Positions 25,761-33,946 of a DNA stretch of 64,000 bases are shown one piece after another (within the stretch, counting starts at the first letter, position 1; each line of letters starts with the position of its first letter). The notes beneath the pieces were generated by a model. That model searched no databases, was not told the origin of the DNA, and saw only the letters and a program-made list of their open reading frames with translations. The stretch lies in the NCBI RefSeq assembly GCF_036634175.1, contig NZ_JAZIFX010000001.1, positions 3,720,001 through 3,784,000 on the forward strand, written 5' to 3'. This stretch comes from Streptomyces sp. P9-A2. GTDB taxonomy: Bacteria; Actinomycetota; Actinomycetes; Streptomycetales; Streptomycetaceae. The translations under genes and the position numbers were made by a program.

Positions 25761-26941
25761 CCTGCCCGCCCCACGGCCGCGACCTCGCCGTCCACCAGTT
25801 CGCTCACGAGTTGCGCCACCTGCCCTACGCGAAGTCCGGCAGCTTGGGCGAGTGTGTCCAGGCGGTGATGGCCTCCGTCCATGAGGAGGGACAGCAGGGG
25901 CGCGGCCTGCGGGGAGAAGGTCCACTCCTCTCCCCCTGCTGCCAGTACCGCGTGACCCTCCGTGTCGCTGTGCAGCCGGGCGCGGGCGGTTACGAGGTGT
26001 ACGGCGAGAGCGGGGTCGGGCGGTACGCCCTCGACGTACGGCAGTGAGGGCACGAGGCGGGCCCGGTCGGTGGCGTCCCGCACGGTGAGGAAGCGGTCGA
26101 GCAGCGTCCCGTCCTCGAACTCCTTCATGACGAGGTCGCCCAGCGACCGCACGAAGTCCGCCTTCTCCTCCTCGGTCCCGAAGCGCGGCAGGTCGCTGCG
26201 CACGGTCGTTTCGCGGCGCAGGTCCTCGGAGAGCCACTGGAGGAGGTCGGCGCCGGTCGTCGTCTGCATGCCGCAGGTGAGGTGGAGGGAGTGGACGCCT
26301 TCGGAAGCGTCGACCGCGTGCCACCAGCCGCGTGGCAGGTACAGCATGTCTCCTGCATGCAGGACCAGTTCGACGAGCGGCTCGTTCGGCGGCGGTTCGG
26401 GTACGTCCGTGTCCCGGTGGAGCGGGGCCTGCCTCGTGGGGCCGTGGATGCGCCATCGTTTGGCGCCGTCGAGCTGGAGGACGAGCACGTCGTGGTCGTC
26501 CCAGTGGACTCCGAAGCCTTCCTCGGGGGTCCAGGAGGCGTAGGCGTTGACCTGGATGCCGGTGCGCAGGTGTCGTTCCAGCTCCTGGGCGAGGTGGCCG
26601 ACGGCCGGGTGCAGCTCGTCGATCGCATCCAGGACGAGGGTGGCGCCCTCGGCAAGGTGGTGGTGCAGTTCGGCGGGCTTGAGCCGGTGCCACACGGTGC
26701 TGCGACGGGTGGTGACCGGCGCCGAGTAGGCGTGCTGGGGCATCGCCTCGCCGCCCGCCGAGAGGCGCAGGCGGGGCGGTTCGAGCCGGTGGTGGGTGAG
26801 CAGGGCGTTCAGGTCGTCCCAGCCGAGCAGGTCGCCGAAGCGGCCCGGCTCGCCGGGAAAGTGGCGGTAGGTGTGGCCGTACACCTGGGCGAGGAAGTCC
26901 TCGCCCAGGCGCGCGACCACCTCGGGTACGTCGGTGGTCAT
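25757..26941 (-). CDS. ROX-type JmjC Fe(II)/2-oxoglutarate oxygenase (cupin)
   Basis: A 394-aa oxygenase of the NO66/MINA/YcfD type. The double-stranded beta-helix carries the iron facial triad H146-x-D148 (FGVHWDDHD) and distal H208 (LYLPRGWWHAV), with K161 and W163 as likely 2-oxoglutarate/fold residues. A C-terminal winged-helix-like part (about 300-390, LSLLMDGGHHRLDTLAQAAGLRVGQVAQLVSELV) matches the ROX architecture. Known ROX enzymes hydroxylate Arg or His in ribosomal proteins. Here it starts 15 bp after a 47-aa Arg-rich peptide gene, with GAAGGG as ribosome site, suggesting the peptide is a substrate. That link is inference. Confidence 0.88.
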   Translation of the reverse strand: MTTDVPEVVARLGEDFLAQVYGHTYRHFPGEPGRFGDLLGWDDLNALLTHHRLEPPRLRLSAGGEAMPQHAYSAPVTTRRSTVWHRLKPAELHHHLAEGATLVLDAIDELHPAVGHLAQELERHLRTGIQVNAYASWTPEEGFGVHWDDHDVLVLQLDGAKRWRIHGPTRQAPLHRDTDVPEPPPNEPLVELVLHAGDMLYLPRGWWHAVDASEGVHSLHLTCGMQTTTGADLLQWLSEDLRRETTVRSDLPRFGTEEEKADFVRSLGDLVMKEFEDGTLLDRFLTVRDATDRARLVPSLPYVEGVPPDPALAVHLVTARARLHSDTEGHAVLAAGGEEWTFSPQAAPLLSLLMDGGHHRLDTLAQAAGLRVGQVAQLVSELVDGEVAAVGRAG

Positions 26942-26956
26942 CGGTTACGGCCCTTC

Positions 26957-27100
26957 TCAGTCGTTGCCGTCGGAACGACCGGTGGAACCGCCGTCCGAGG
27001 GCTGCTCGGCCCGCGAACGGGCGGCGGCGATCCGGCGACGGGCGACCAGCAGACCGCGGCCCTCCTGACCACTGTTCGTGGTCACGTTCTGTTCGGGCAT
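26957..27100 (-). CDS. 47-aa Arg-rich peptide, candidate modified-peptide precursor
   Basis: A short open frame with an excellent ribosome site (GAAGGAGA, 8 bp spacing) and ATG 27100. It begins MPEQNVTTNSGQEGRG, has a central basic stretch LLVARRRIAAARSRA, and ends in a polar Gly/Ser/Asp tail; no Cys, Trp, Tyr or Phe. It is the first gene of a unit with the JmjC oxygenase (15-bp gap), aldo/keto reductase and kinase, all overlapping. Small size, first position and coupling to a protein-hydroxylase-type enzyme fit a RiPP precursor whose Arg residues are modified. Alternatives: a small regulatory protein or a substrate tag. No known precursor family recognised. Confidence 0.7.
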   Translation of the reverse strand: MPEQNVTTNSGQEGRGLLVARRRIAAARSRAEQPSDGGSTGRSDGND

Positions 27101-27266
27101 GACTGTGTCTCCTTCGGTGTGGGCGGAAGCGAGCCGGTTGTTCGCTCCCTGGTTTGTGGCGTCTCCAGCTGCCCCACCAGGCGGTGGCGGCCCGGCCGGA
27201 GGCGCCTGTACCCGACTTCGGGACTCGTGCATCCGAAGTCAGGTGGTCGGTGGTCAGGGGCAGTGA

Positions 27267-27806
27267 TCAGGTGGCAGTGACATGCGCACGGGAGCCGCTG
27301 AGCACGTCGCATCCCGGTTCGGCAACCGCCACCGGCCGCTGTGCACCCCCGAACGAGGGATCGCTTTCGCATGCGGCGGGAGACAGGCGGGACGGCGAGA
27401 GTGAGCAACCGTCGATCTCGAACCAGACCGCCTTTCCTTCTGGGGTAGGCCGGGAGCCCCACCTCTGAGCAAGACCGGCGACCAACTGCAGTCCGCGCCC
27501 GCTCTCCTCGTCCAAGTCGGCCGGCGCCCGCTGCGGGAGAAGACCGCCTTCCGTGTCCTCGGCCTCCAGCCGCACACGGGTCCCGTCCCAGCTCACCGTG
27601 ACCTGACAGCCCTCCCCGGTGTGCACCACGGCGTTCGCGATCACCTCGCCGGCCAGCAGCTCCAGCGTCTCGACCGTGTCCTCCGCGAGCGGCAAGTCCC
27701 AGTCACGGACGATCGCGACAACCCTGCGACGAGCGGAAGACACGGAGCCGACGTCGGACGGGACACGGAAGGACGAGGACTTCGGGGCGGGTGTTCGGAA
27801 CGTCAT
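27267..27806 (-). CDS. HATPase anti-sigma-factor-like ATP-binding protein
   Basis: A 179-aa protein with the RsbW/SpoIIAB-type GHKL fold: N-box ELLAGEVIANAVVHTG (about 48-63), G1-like EDTEGGLLP and G2 DEESGRGLQLVAGLAQRWG, then KAVWFEID closing the domain. The last 45 residues are unique. In Streptomyces such proteins abound and are thought to act as anti-sigma/serine kinases. Start ATG 27806, after GGAAGG. It is divergent from an XRE regulator, a pairing frequent in these genomes, and lies upstream of the peptide unit on the same strand with a 166-bp gap. Confidence 0.88.
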   Translation of the reverse strand: MTFRTPAPKSSSFRVPSDVGSVSSARRRVVAIVRDWDLPLAEDTVETLELLAGEVIANAVVHTGEGCQVTVSWDGTRVRLEAEDTEGGLLPQRAPADLDEESGRGLQLVAGLAQRWGSRPTPEGKAVWFEIDGCSLSPSRLSPAACESDPSFGGAQRPVAVAEPGCDVLSGSRAHVTAT

Positions 27807-27984
27807 GGAGGGCGAACCTTCCTGGCTGTGTGCGTCGGAGTTCCACACAACCGCCCACAGCCACCAACGCCCAGAGCACAATGGACGCACCAATGCGGCA
27901 TCCGTGCGTCACACCCACGCCTCACCTGGGGAATCACGCAGCCGCACGTCCCTGGCAGGGCAGGCGAAACGGGGAGACAGCGTC

Positions 27985-29154
27985 ATGGCGCACCACCGCA
28001 ACGGCCTCGCAGCGCGCCGCCGAACCGTGGGCCTCACCCAAGAGGCTCTCGCCGAGCACATGCAGGTGGACCGCTCCACCATCGCCCGCTGGGAATCAGG
28101 CCGCACCGCCCCGCAGCCCTGGATGCGTCCACGGCTGGCCCGCCTTCTGCGCGTCAATGCCGAGGGCCTCAATGACCTACTGACCGCACGGCTACCAAGT
28201 GGCACGCAGGATCAACAGGACGCCCTCGATTACGCGCTGCTTCACCCGGACCGCATCGATCTGCCCGCCGTCGCCACCCTTCGCACGCGCTTCGACGACT
28301 GCGCCGCTCGCTACGACCGTGTGCCTTCGGCCGGCCTCATCGCAGAAGCAGCGGCGCAGCTCAACCGCATCGACCAGCTTGCCGCCGGCTCCGCCCGCGG
28401 ACGCGTTCAAAGGGAACTCCACGCCCTGCACGCCGATGCGTGCACTCTCATGGGGCAGTTGGTCTGGGACGCCTCCCAGCGCCGCGACCACACCACCGCG
28501 AAGACGTACTACGAGCAGAGTGCCGACCTCGCTCGGCACCTACGGGACACCACTCTCGAAGCCCACGCCTTACTGCGCACCTGCTACGTCGCGCTGTACG
28601 GCGCCCGCGACGCGCAGGCCGGGCTCGCGCTCGCGGAGCAAGCAGCCGAAACCGCCGAGCGCACGAGTCCCGCCCTGGCCGGGTTGGCGCTCCTGCACGT
28701 CGCCGAGGCACACGCCATACTGCGGTCGGCCTCGGACTGCGAACGTGCTCTCTCCGGCGCAGAACGCCAACTCGCCCACGTGGACGGCAGCGACGCCGCC
28801 GCCGACCTGGTGTCACCCACCCAGTTCGGGCGCCTCGCAGGATCCTGCTACCTCTCCCTCGGAGACCACCGACGGGCCGAAACCCTGCTGGCCGGCACGG
28901 CGGAGAAGCTACGGGACAGACGAAAGTCACGCGCGATCGTGCTGGGGAACCTTACGCTCGCCCGTATCCGTCAACACGATGTCGAGGCGGGGGTGGCCAG
29001 CCTCACCGAAGCCATCGCCGAGCTGGAGACCACACGCGGAGGCGGAGGCATGAACATCGTCTTCGGAGCCGCCCGCGAACTGCGCCCCTGGCGACAGGAG
29101 CCCCTCGTCGCAGAGGTCCACGACAGACTGCTCGGCTTGATGACGGCAGCGTAG
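27985..29154 (+). CDS. XRE-family regulator with TPR-like C-terminal region
   Basis: A 389-aa regulator. The N-terminal HTH (about 8-62: LAARRRTVGLTQEALAEHMQVDRSTIARWESGRTAPQP) is Cro/C1-type; the rest (90-385) is Ala/Leu-rich helical hairpins in TPR style (ALHADACTLMGQLVWDAS..., ALLRTCYVALYGARDAQAGL...). TPR-XRE regulators often respond to small signals or partner proteins. Start ATG 27985 follows GGGGAGACAG. The intergenic 178 bp toward the HATPase gene has GACGCA (27884) and TGCGTC (27905), a weak inverted pair. It could control the peptide/JmjC unit; this is contextual. Confidence 0.85.
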   Translation: MAHHRNGLAARRRTVGLTQEALAEHMQVDRSTIARWESGRTAPQPWMRPRLARLLRVNAEGLNDLLTARLPSGTQDQQDALDYALLHPDRIDLPAVATLRTRFDDCAARYDRVPSAGLIAEAAAQLNRIDQLAAGSARGRVQRELHALHADACTLMGQLVWDASQRRDHTTAKTYYEQSADLARHLRDTTLEAHALLRTCYVALYGARDAQAGLALAEQAAETAERTSPALAGLALLHVAEAHAILRSASDCERALSGAERQLAHVDGSDAAADLVSPTQFGRLAGSCYLSLGDHRRAETLLAGTAEKLRDRRKSRAIVLGNLTLARIRQHDVEAGVASLTEAIAELETTRGGGGMNIVFGAARELRPWRQEPLVAEVHDRLLGLMTAA

Positions 29155-29173
29155 AAGAGAGAAGGAGACACCG

Positions 29174-29899
29174 GTGGCAGCCAACTTCCTGGACCACGCC
29201 AAGCAGGCGGTACGCACGCAGGTCTGGGACGCCCTGACCGCCGCGGACGCCGCCCACGACCTCTCCGTCCACGGCCGCATCCCCCACTTCAAGGGCGCCG
29301 AGGAAGCCGCGGCCCGACTCGTGGGGCTCCCGGCCTGGCAGCGCGCGAGCGTCGTCAAAGCCGTACCGGACAAGGCCCAACTCCCGGTCCGCGCAAGGGC
29401 CCTGGAGGAGGGAAAAACCGTCTACATGGCGGTCCCGAAGCTGGCCACCCTCAAGCCCTTCTACCTCCTCGACCCGGCCACCCTCACCGTCCCACCCACC
29501 GAGGCCGCAGCCAGCCGCACCGCTGCCGCCATCGCCCCCACCGTCGAGGTGGACGCCCTCCGTCCACTGGACCTGATCGTTCTCGGCAGCGTCGCCGTCA
29601 ACCGCGACGGCGCCCGTATCGGCAAGGGCGCCGGCTACTCCGACATCGAGTTCGCCCTGCTCACCGAGGCCGGCCTGGTGACGCCGGAGACCCTCGTCGT
29701 CACCACCGTCCACGCACTCCAGGTGACCGAGACCCCGATCCCCACCACGGAGCATGACGTCGGCGTCGACCTGATCGTGACTCCCGACGAGACCATCACC
29801 TGCCCGAACCCCCACCGCCCGTCAGGAGTCGACTGGTCGGCCCTCACGGCGGAGAAGATCGCCCAGATCCCGGCGCTCATGGCTCGACAGGGCACCTGA
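29174..29899 (+). CDS. 5-formyltetrahydrofolate cyclo-ligase family protein
   Basis: A 241-aa MTHFS-fold protein. It has KAVRTQVWDAL at the N-terminus, a strand-helix core (ASVVKAVPDKAQLPVRARALEEGKTVYMAVP), the phosphate-binding GSVAVNRDGARIGKGAGYSDIEFALL near 140-165, and EHDVGVDLIVTPDETI near the C-terminus. It may convert 5-formyl-THF to methenyl-THF, though island-borne paralogues may act elsewhere. GTG start 29174 after GAAGGAGA, 19 bp from the XRE stop, so the two are cotranscribed. The same XRE/HATPase/cyclo-ligase set recurs in Streptomyces accessory regions, as I recall. Confidence 0.85.
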   Translation: MAANFLDHAKQAVRTQVWDALTAADAAHDLSVHGRIPHFKGAEEAAARLVGLPAWQRASVVKAVPDKAQLPVRARALEEGKTVYMAVPKLATLKPFYLLDPATLTVPPTEAAASRTAAAIAPTVEVDALRPLDLIVLGSVAVNRDGARIGKGAGYSDIEFALLTEAGLVTPETLVVTTVHALQVTETPIPTTEHDVGVDLIVTPDETITCPNPHRPSGVDWSALTAEKIAQIPALMARQGT

Positions 29900-30234
29900 C
29901 GACCGAAGCGGGAAGTATCCGCTCCCCACAAGCCCCACACCACAGACTGAGTTACAACCTTCTCTACTGGTTCAAGGCGGCTCGCTCCGCTCCCCGCGCG
30001 CGGCCCGGCCCCCGGCCGGGCCTGCGCTCCTGCCTCCGCCCCGCTCCAGCCCGGCCGGCGCCCGAGCCGCGCGCACAGCAATCAACCGCCGACACCAGAG
30101 CAGAGGCCCGCCCGTACTGGGGTGGAGCACACTCCGGAGCCTGCCTCAACCCCCGCTGCAGCGGCTAGAATTCTCGCCTTGCTACGCGATGACAACCCGC
30201 CTTGTGTACGACAACCGACTCTACGGGGGAACTG
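29900..30234. other. gene-free interval in island
   Basis: 335 bp without a supported gene. GC-rich up to about 30160, then a sharp drop in GC beginning with the leader of the AlbA-like gene, suggesting a junction of differently derived DNA near 30165-30180. Confidence 0.5.
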
Positions 30235-31641
30235 ATGGAAGAGCGGAACATCCCACTTTCGGAAGCTACGAAGATCATCTCGAGGCAAGAGTCGCATTTC
30301 TGGGACTTTAAAAGCGCCGAGTCTGACGGTAAGAAGATTCAAGAGATTGCGACGGCGCTCGCAAATGCCGAGGGTGGAGAATTCATCGTCGGCATCGAGG
30401 ACGAAAAGCGAGTGTCCGGAATCTACCGCTGGCAAGGTTTCAAAAATATCGAAGCCACAAATTTCATTCATCAGAACTTGGTTAATGAGACACAGCCGCC
30501 GATCCCGTACGACATGGAATACCTTTGGGTTAAGGGGGCGTCAGAGCGTGGAGTGTGCTGCCTTGTCACAGTGCAGAAGAGTGCAGACGTCCACAAAACC
30601 TCTAGGGGAGAGGTACATCAGAGGCGAGGAGCCCAAACCCTCAAGCTGACCGGTCATCGGATTGCAGACCTTGCGCTTTCCAAAGGGGCGAGGTCATACG
30701 AAGACCAACTCCTTGAGGACTATGAGCTGGACGAAATCAAGGAAGAGGATGAGCTAGCCTACTTCCTTTCAAACTATAGCCCCGCGACCTCGGCGGACAA
30801 ATTCTTGACTCGCCAAAGGCTCGTATCGAAGAAAGATCGTAAGGCTACAGTATCCGCCGCAATTCTCTACTCCGAGGAACCAGCAGCCGTTGTGCCCAAG
30901 CGGTGCTCGGTGAAGATCGCTCGATATGAGAGTAATGAAGGACCAGATCGCAAGTTCCTCAAGGGTACGCCACTAACCATCGATGGACCTGCGCGAGCCC
31001 TGATCGAACGCACGCTCGATGCAGTGGCGGAGATCATCGAGGCTGTCCCAATTTTGGGGACCGACGGCCAGATGTCGCCAGTGAAGTATCCGCCAGAAGC
31101 CCTCAAGGAAATTATCGTCAACGCCGTCATCCATAGGGATTATAACGTTTCCGACGACATCTTGATCTCAATCTTCGACAACAGAGTCGAGGTGAGGAGT
31201 CCTGGCCGACTCCCCGGTCACATGACGACCGAGAATATTTTGACCGATCGATTCGCTCGCAACCCTAGTATTGTCCGAATGTTGAACAAGTACCCCGACC
31301 CGCCGAATAAAGACATCGGCGAGGGGCTCGATACCGTAATGAGCGCAATGAAAGCGGCAAAACTGAAGGAACCTCAGTTTGTCGTTGAGGACAACGCTTT
31401 CGTTGTTATTCTCGCACACACGCCGCTTGCGCGACCCGAAGAGCTAATTCTTGAGTACCTGCGCAATAATGCCGAGATTTCCAACAAGGTTGCGCGATCA
31501 CTCACCGGGATCGCCTCTGAAAACCGCGTAAAGCAAGTATTTTACAAACTGAAGAAAGCGGGCATGATCGAGCCTGTTCCTGACAGGATTCGATCGCAGT
31601 ATGCCTGGCGATTGACAGAAAAGGGGAAGCGTGGAAAGTAG
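30235..31641 (+). CDS. AlbA_2/Schlafen-type ATP-binding protein (AT-richer, acquired)
   Basis: A 468-aa protein. The AlbA_2 (Schlafen-core) domain covers about 12-125: ESHFWDFKSAESDGKKIQEIATALANAEGGEFIVGIEDEKRVSGIYRW. An HATPase_c_4-like domain covers about 280-400, with KEIIVNAVIHRDYNVSDDILISIFDNRVEVRSPGRLPG and NKDIGEGL. A winged helix ends the protein (SNKVARSLTGIASENRVKQVFYKLKKAG). Usually called transcriptional regulators, some Schlafen-like proteins act in phage defence. Codon use is clearly less GC-biased than its neighbours (many A/T third positions), so it was acquired from another source. Start ATG 30235 after GGGGGA. Confidence 0.85.
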   Translation: MEERNIPLSEATKIISRQESHFWDFKSAESDGKKIQEIATALANAEGGEFIVGIEDEKRVSGIYRWQGFKNIEATNFIHQNLVNETQPPIPYDMEYLWVKGASERGVCCLVTVQKSADVHKTSRGEVHQRRGAQTLKLTGHRIADLALSKGARSYEDQLLEDYELDEIKEEDELAYFLSNYSPATSADKFLTRQRLVSKKDRKATVSAAILYSEEPAAVVPKRCSVKIARYESNEGPDRKFLKGTPLTIDGPARALIERTLDAVAEIIEAVPILGTDGQMSPVKYPPEALKEIIVNAVIHRDYNVSDDILISIFDNRVEVRSPGRLPGHMTTENILTDRFARNPSIVRMLNKYPDPPNKDIGEGLDTVMSAMKAAKLKEPQFVVEDNAFVVILAHTPLARPEELILEYLRNNAEISNKVARSLTGIASENRVKQVFYKLKKAGMIEPVPDRIRSQYAWRLTEKGKRGK

Positions 31642-32185
31642 CCTTTGATGTGATGAGAGCACCATCCGCGGACCCCGCCCTTCGCAGGCTGGCGCTTTCG
31701 TCCCGGCCATCGCAGCTTGCTCTGGTCGACGGCCATGGCAGCGTGGCTGAGGCCGGTGGGGGTGCGGCGAAGCACACGCGCGCCCCGTCGATCGGCCGAC
31801 CCGCCATCGTGGCTGACTGTCGTCGGCTGAGGCTCAAGCGGGGCGCATCGAAGGTGCCGGCCGTCAGCCAAGCGCACGAATCCACCGCCTCTGACCAGCA
31901 AAAACCCAGCTCACCAAGATCCCCGGCAAGACTCAGGGCAAGAAGAAGTAGCCCGACGCCAGTAAACCCCCGGCCTGCGGTTTTCTGACAGGTCTGGGGC
32001 TTCTTGCTGGGGTAGCGCCGCCCCTGAGCCGCCAGTTGCCCGGCCGAGCCCACCCGGGTGTGCCAGAGGAGTGCCGGGTCCAGCAGAGAATCCTGGGGAG
32101 GGGACACCGGGTCCAGGCCGCGCGAGAGCACCCTGGAGGGGGTGGGCATCACCGGATGTCAGTGCCGCTTGGCACGATTGCGATC
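31642..32185. other. junction region with second gpmA-end copy
   Basis: 544 bp with no supported gene. 31642-31933 holds frames without recognisable product; 31934-32050 is copy 2 of the gpmA-end repeat; the rest is leader for the DUF7691 gene. Confidence 0.6.
31934..32050 (+). repeat. 117-bp direct repeat, copy 2 (gpmA-like 3' end)
   Basis: Includes codons QGKKK-stop as in gpmA, the same terminator layout (left arm with two changes, right arm with one) and the flanking TTGCCCGGCCGAGCC. Not preceded by mutase coding sequence. Probably the distal boundary of the island inserted after gpmA. Confidence 0.85.
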
Positions 32186-32836
32186 ATGAGCCACAACATC
32201 GCGTACTCCACCGCGGACAAGGCCGACGTCCTGGCCTACCTCGGCGGCAACGGCAACCTGACCGCAGACCGACGACGCCGCCTCATCGGAATACGCAAGG
32301 ACGCCCGGGCCCACCAGGACGACCTCGATCACCAGCGCGTCGACTGGGGCTTGTCCATCCCCGACGCCCTCGATGACCTCATCGCCGGGCGCACCGACTC
32401 GGACGCGGAGCACGCGGGCAACGCCTACAACTCCGCTTTGCAGCACATCATCGACCACAACGCATCCGACCCGGCCGACCTGGGCACCTACTCGAAGCCC
32501 TCGACGTTCTTCGGCCTGGTCGACGACGAGATGCGACGCCTCGGCGTGCCCGCCGACCTCCTGCCCCACGGCTACCTCTACGGCGGGCCGCCCGACGACT
32601 TCCCGTTCGTACCGCACTCGATGGACGGCTACCCCGCCATCGGCCATCTGCCGCTTGCCAAGACCAAGCCCGCCGCCGACGCCTATCGCGCCGTCCTGGA
32701 CCGGATGGCCCCCGACTTCAGGTACGACGTCCAAGAGCTGATCGAAAAGCTTGAGTGCGAGCACAACGAGTGGGAGTACGCCACGAAGAATATCGGCTGG
32801 TACACCCAGGACACGCTCTTCTTCAAGCTCACCTGA
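32186..32836 (+). CDS. DUF7691-family hypothetical protein
   Basis: A 216-aa soluble protein beginning MSHNIAYSTADKADVLAYLG, with RVDWGLSIPDALDDLIAGR, KPSTFFGLVDDEMRRLGVPADLLPH and a C-terminal NIGWYTQDTLFFKLT. I recognise this as the DUF7691 family, common in Streptomyces, function unknown. Start ATG 32186 is chosen because family members begin here; an upstream in-frame extension crosses the repeat copy. No operon partner: the next gene is convergent. Confidence 0.8.
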   Translation: MSHNIAYSTADKADVLAYLGGNGNLTADRRRRLIGIRKDARAHQDDLDHQRVDWGLSIPDALDDLIAGRTDSDAEHAGNAYNSALQHIIDHNASDPADLGTYSKPSTFFGLVDDEMRRLGVPADLLPHGYLYGGPPDDFPFVPHSMDGYPAIGHLPLAKTKPAADAYRAVLDRMAPDFRYDVQELIEKLECEHNEWEYATKNIGWYTQDTLFFKLT

Positions 32837-32869
32837 TCATCCTGCGGGGCTGCCGGCGGCCGTTTCGCG

Positions 32870-33493
32870 TCACGCTCCGCGCGGGGTGCTGTCCATCTCG
32901 TGACCATCGAGCCCGGCCGGGACCGGGGCCTCCCGTCGAGGCGGACACCTACCGCCCGAAACCCGCGGACAAAGCCGCACAGGCCAAGCCCGGAGACGGC
33001 GGCTCAGCCAGACATACGCGGCCAGGGCCAACGAGCCGCGTGCCATGAAGTCGGCCCACAGGGGAAGGGCCTGGGCGACACTGCCGGCCCCCAGGACTCC
33101 CCACAGCAGAACGATCGTCAGGACACCCGCCACCGCCAGGACGCCCACATAGCAGACGCCGGCAGTGCGGTTCCGGCCGAGCCAGGTACCCAGCAGCCCC
33201 GAGGGGATCTGCACCACCACGTGAAAACTCACACCGCTGAACATGACCACAAGGAAGATCACGAACGGCGGCACGTCCGCAGAAAGATCATGGTCCGGGA
33301 CTGCCCCGTAAGCGTCCAGAGCCCAGGCCGGCGGCACAAGGAAGGTGAGCAGGAGCAGCACTCCGCTCAGATGCATGGCGGCGAGGTGTGCTGCCGCGCT
33401 GCGGAGCACAGTCCTCGTACGACTGCTTGCAGACGTCGTCTCGCGATTGCTTGTCCTCACGGTCCCCTCGGCCCCTCGCGTATCACGCCTCAT
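32870..33493 (-). CDS. small integral membrane protein of unknown function
   Basis: A 207-aa protein with four hydrophobic segments (about 40-62, 75-98, 112-135, 140-165), then a basic Arg/Pro-rich tail (RRLRAWPVRLCPRVSGGRCPPRREAP). The N-terminus is Ser/Thr/Arg-rich and cytoplasmic. No recognised family. An internal ATG (M40, MHLSGVLLLL) is an alternative start that would remove the polar leader. Confidence 0.6.
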   Translation of the reverse strand: MRRDTRGAEGTVRTSNRETTSASSRTRTVLRSAAAHLAAMHLSGVLLLLTFLVPPAWALDAYGAVPDHDLSADVPPFVIFLVVMFSGVSFHVVVQIPSGLLGTWLGRNRTAGVCYVGVLAVAGVLTIVLLWGVLGAGSVAQALPLWADFMARGSLALAAYVWLSRRLRAWPVRLCPRVSGGRCPPRREAPVPAGLDGHEMDSTPRGA

Positions 33494-33593
33494 CGCGGCA
33501 ACCGCGGCACGGTAGGCCCCACCGTTCCTGCCACCCCCAGCATCTCAGTTCCCTTCTCGGCCAGTCTCGTTCACGGCCGTTCAGAGGGGGCCA

Positions 33594-33944
33594 CTACGCC
33601 GCCGCACTGCCGTGATCGCTGCCGGCCGGCATCCGCAGCGTGTGATCACCGAAGTCCGCAACCAGGTCCAGCCGGCCGCCGAGCGCTTCCACGTAGCGGG
33701 CGATGACGTCCAGCGTGGCCCCCTCGCCGTGCTCGATCTGGGAGACCCTGGCGATGCTGACTCCCATCCGGGCCGCCACTTCCCGCTGGGCGAGACCGGA
33801 CTGCTTGCGCGCCTCGGCGAGCTGATGGCCGCGCGCTTCGGCGAGGATCCGACGAGACCCTGCCTCCACCTCGGCCGGCTCCACGCCCGCCGCGTACAGC
33901 TCCCGCTCCAGAACCTCTCAGTCCTGCGCAGCCTTCTTGGGCAT
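33594..33944 (-). pseudogene. HigA-like XRE antitoxin with premature stop
   Basis: Read from ATG 33944 the product is MPKKAAQD, then TGA at codon 9 (33918-33920), then continuing in frame with EVLERELYAAGVEPAEVEAG and a complete XRE HTH (QLAEARKQSGLAQREVAARMGVSIARVSQIEHGEGATLDVIARYVEAL). The reading resumes without frameshift, so a single nonsense change is likely; an internal GTG at 33884 could still make an HTH protein. The upstream toxin remnant is 2 bp away, the usual toxin-then-antitoxin order of higBA. Confidence 0.7.
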
Positions 33945-33946
33945 GG

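Noticed and set aside
24864..26693. 609-aa frame fusing aldo/keto reductase with upstream sequence
   Set aside because: The first 311 residues are Arg/Ala/Pro-rich and antisense-like in an alternate frame of the JmjC gene; the reductase starts at ATG 25760 with ATGA coupling.
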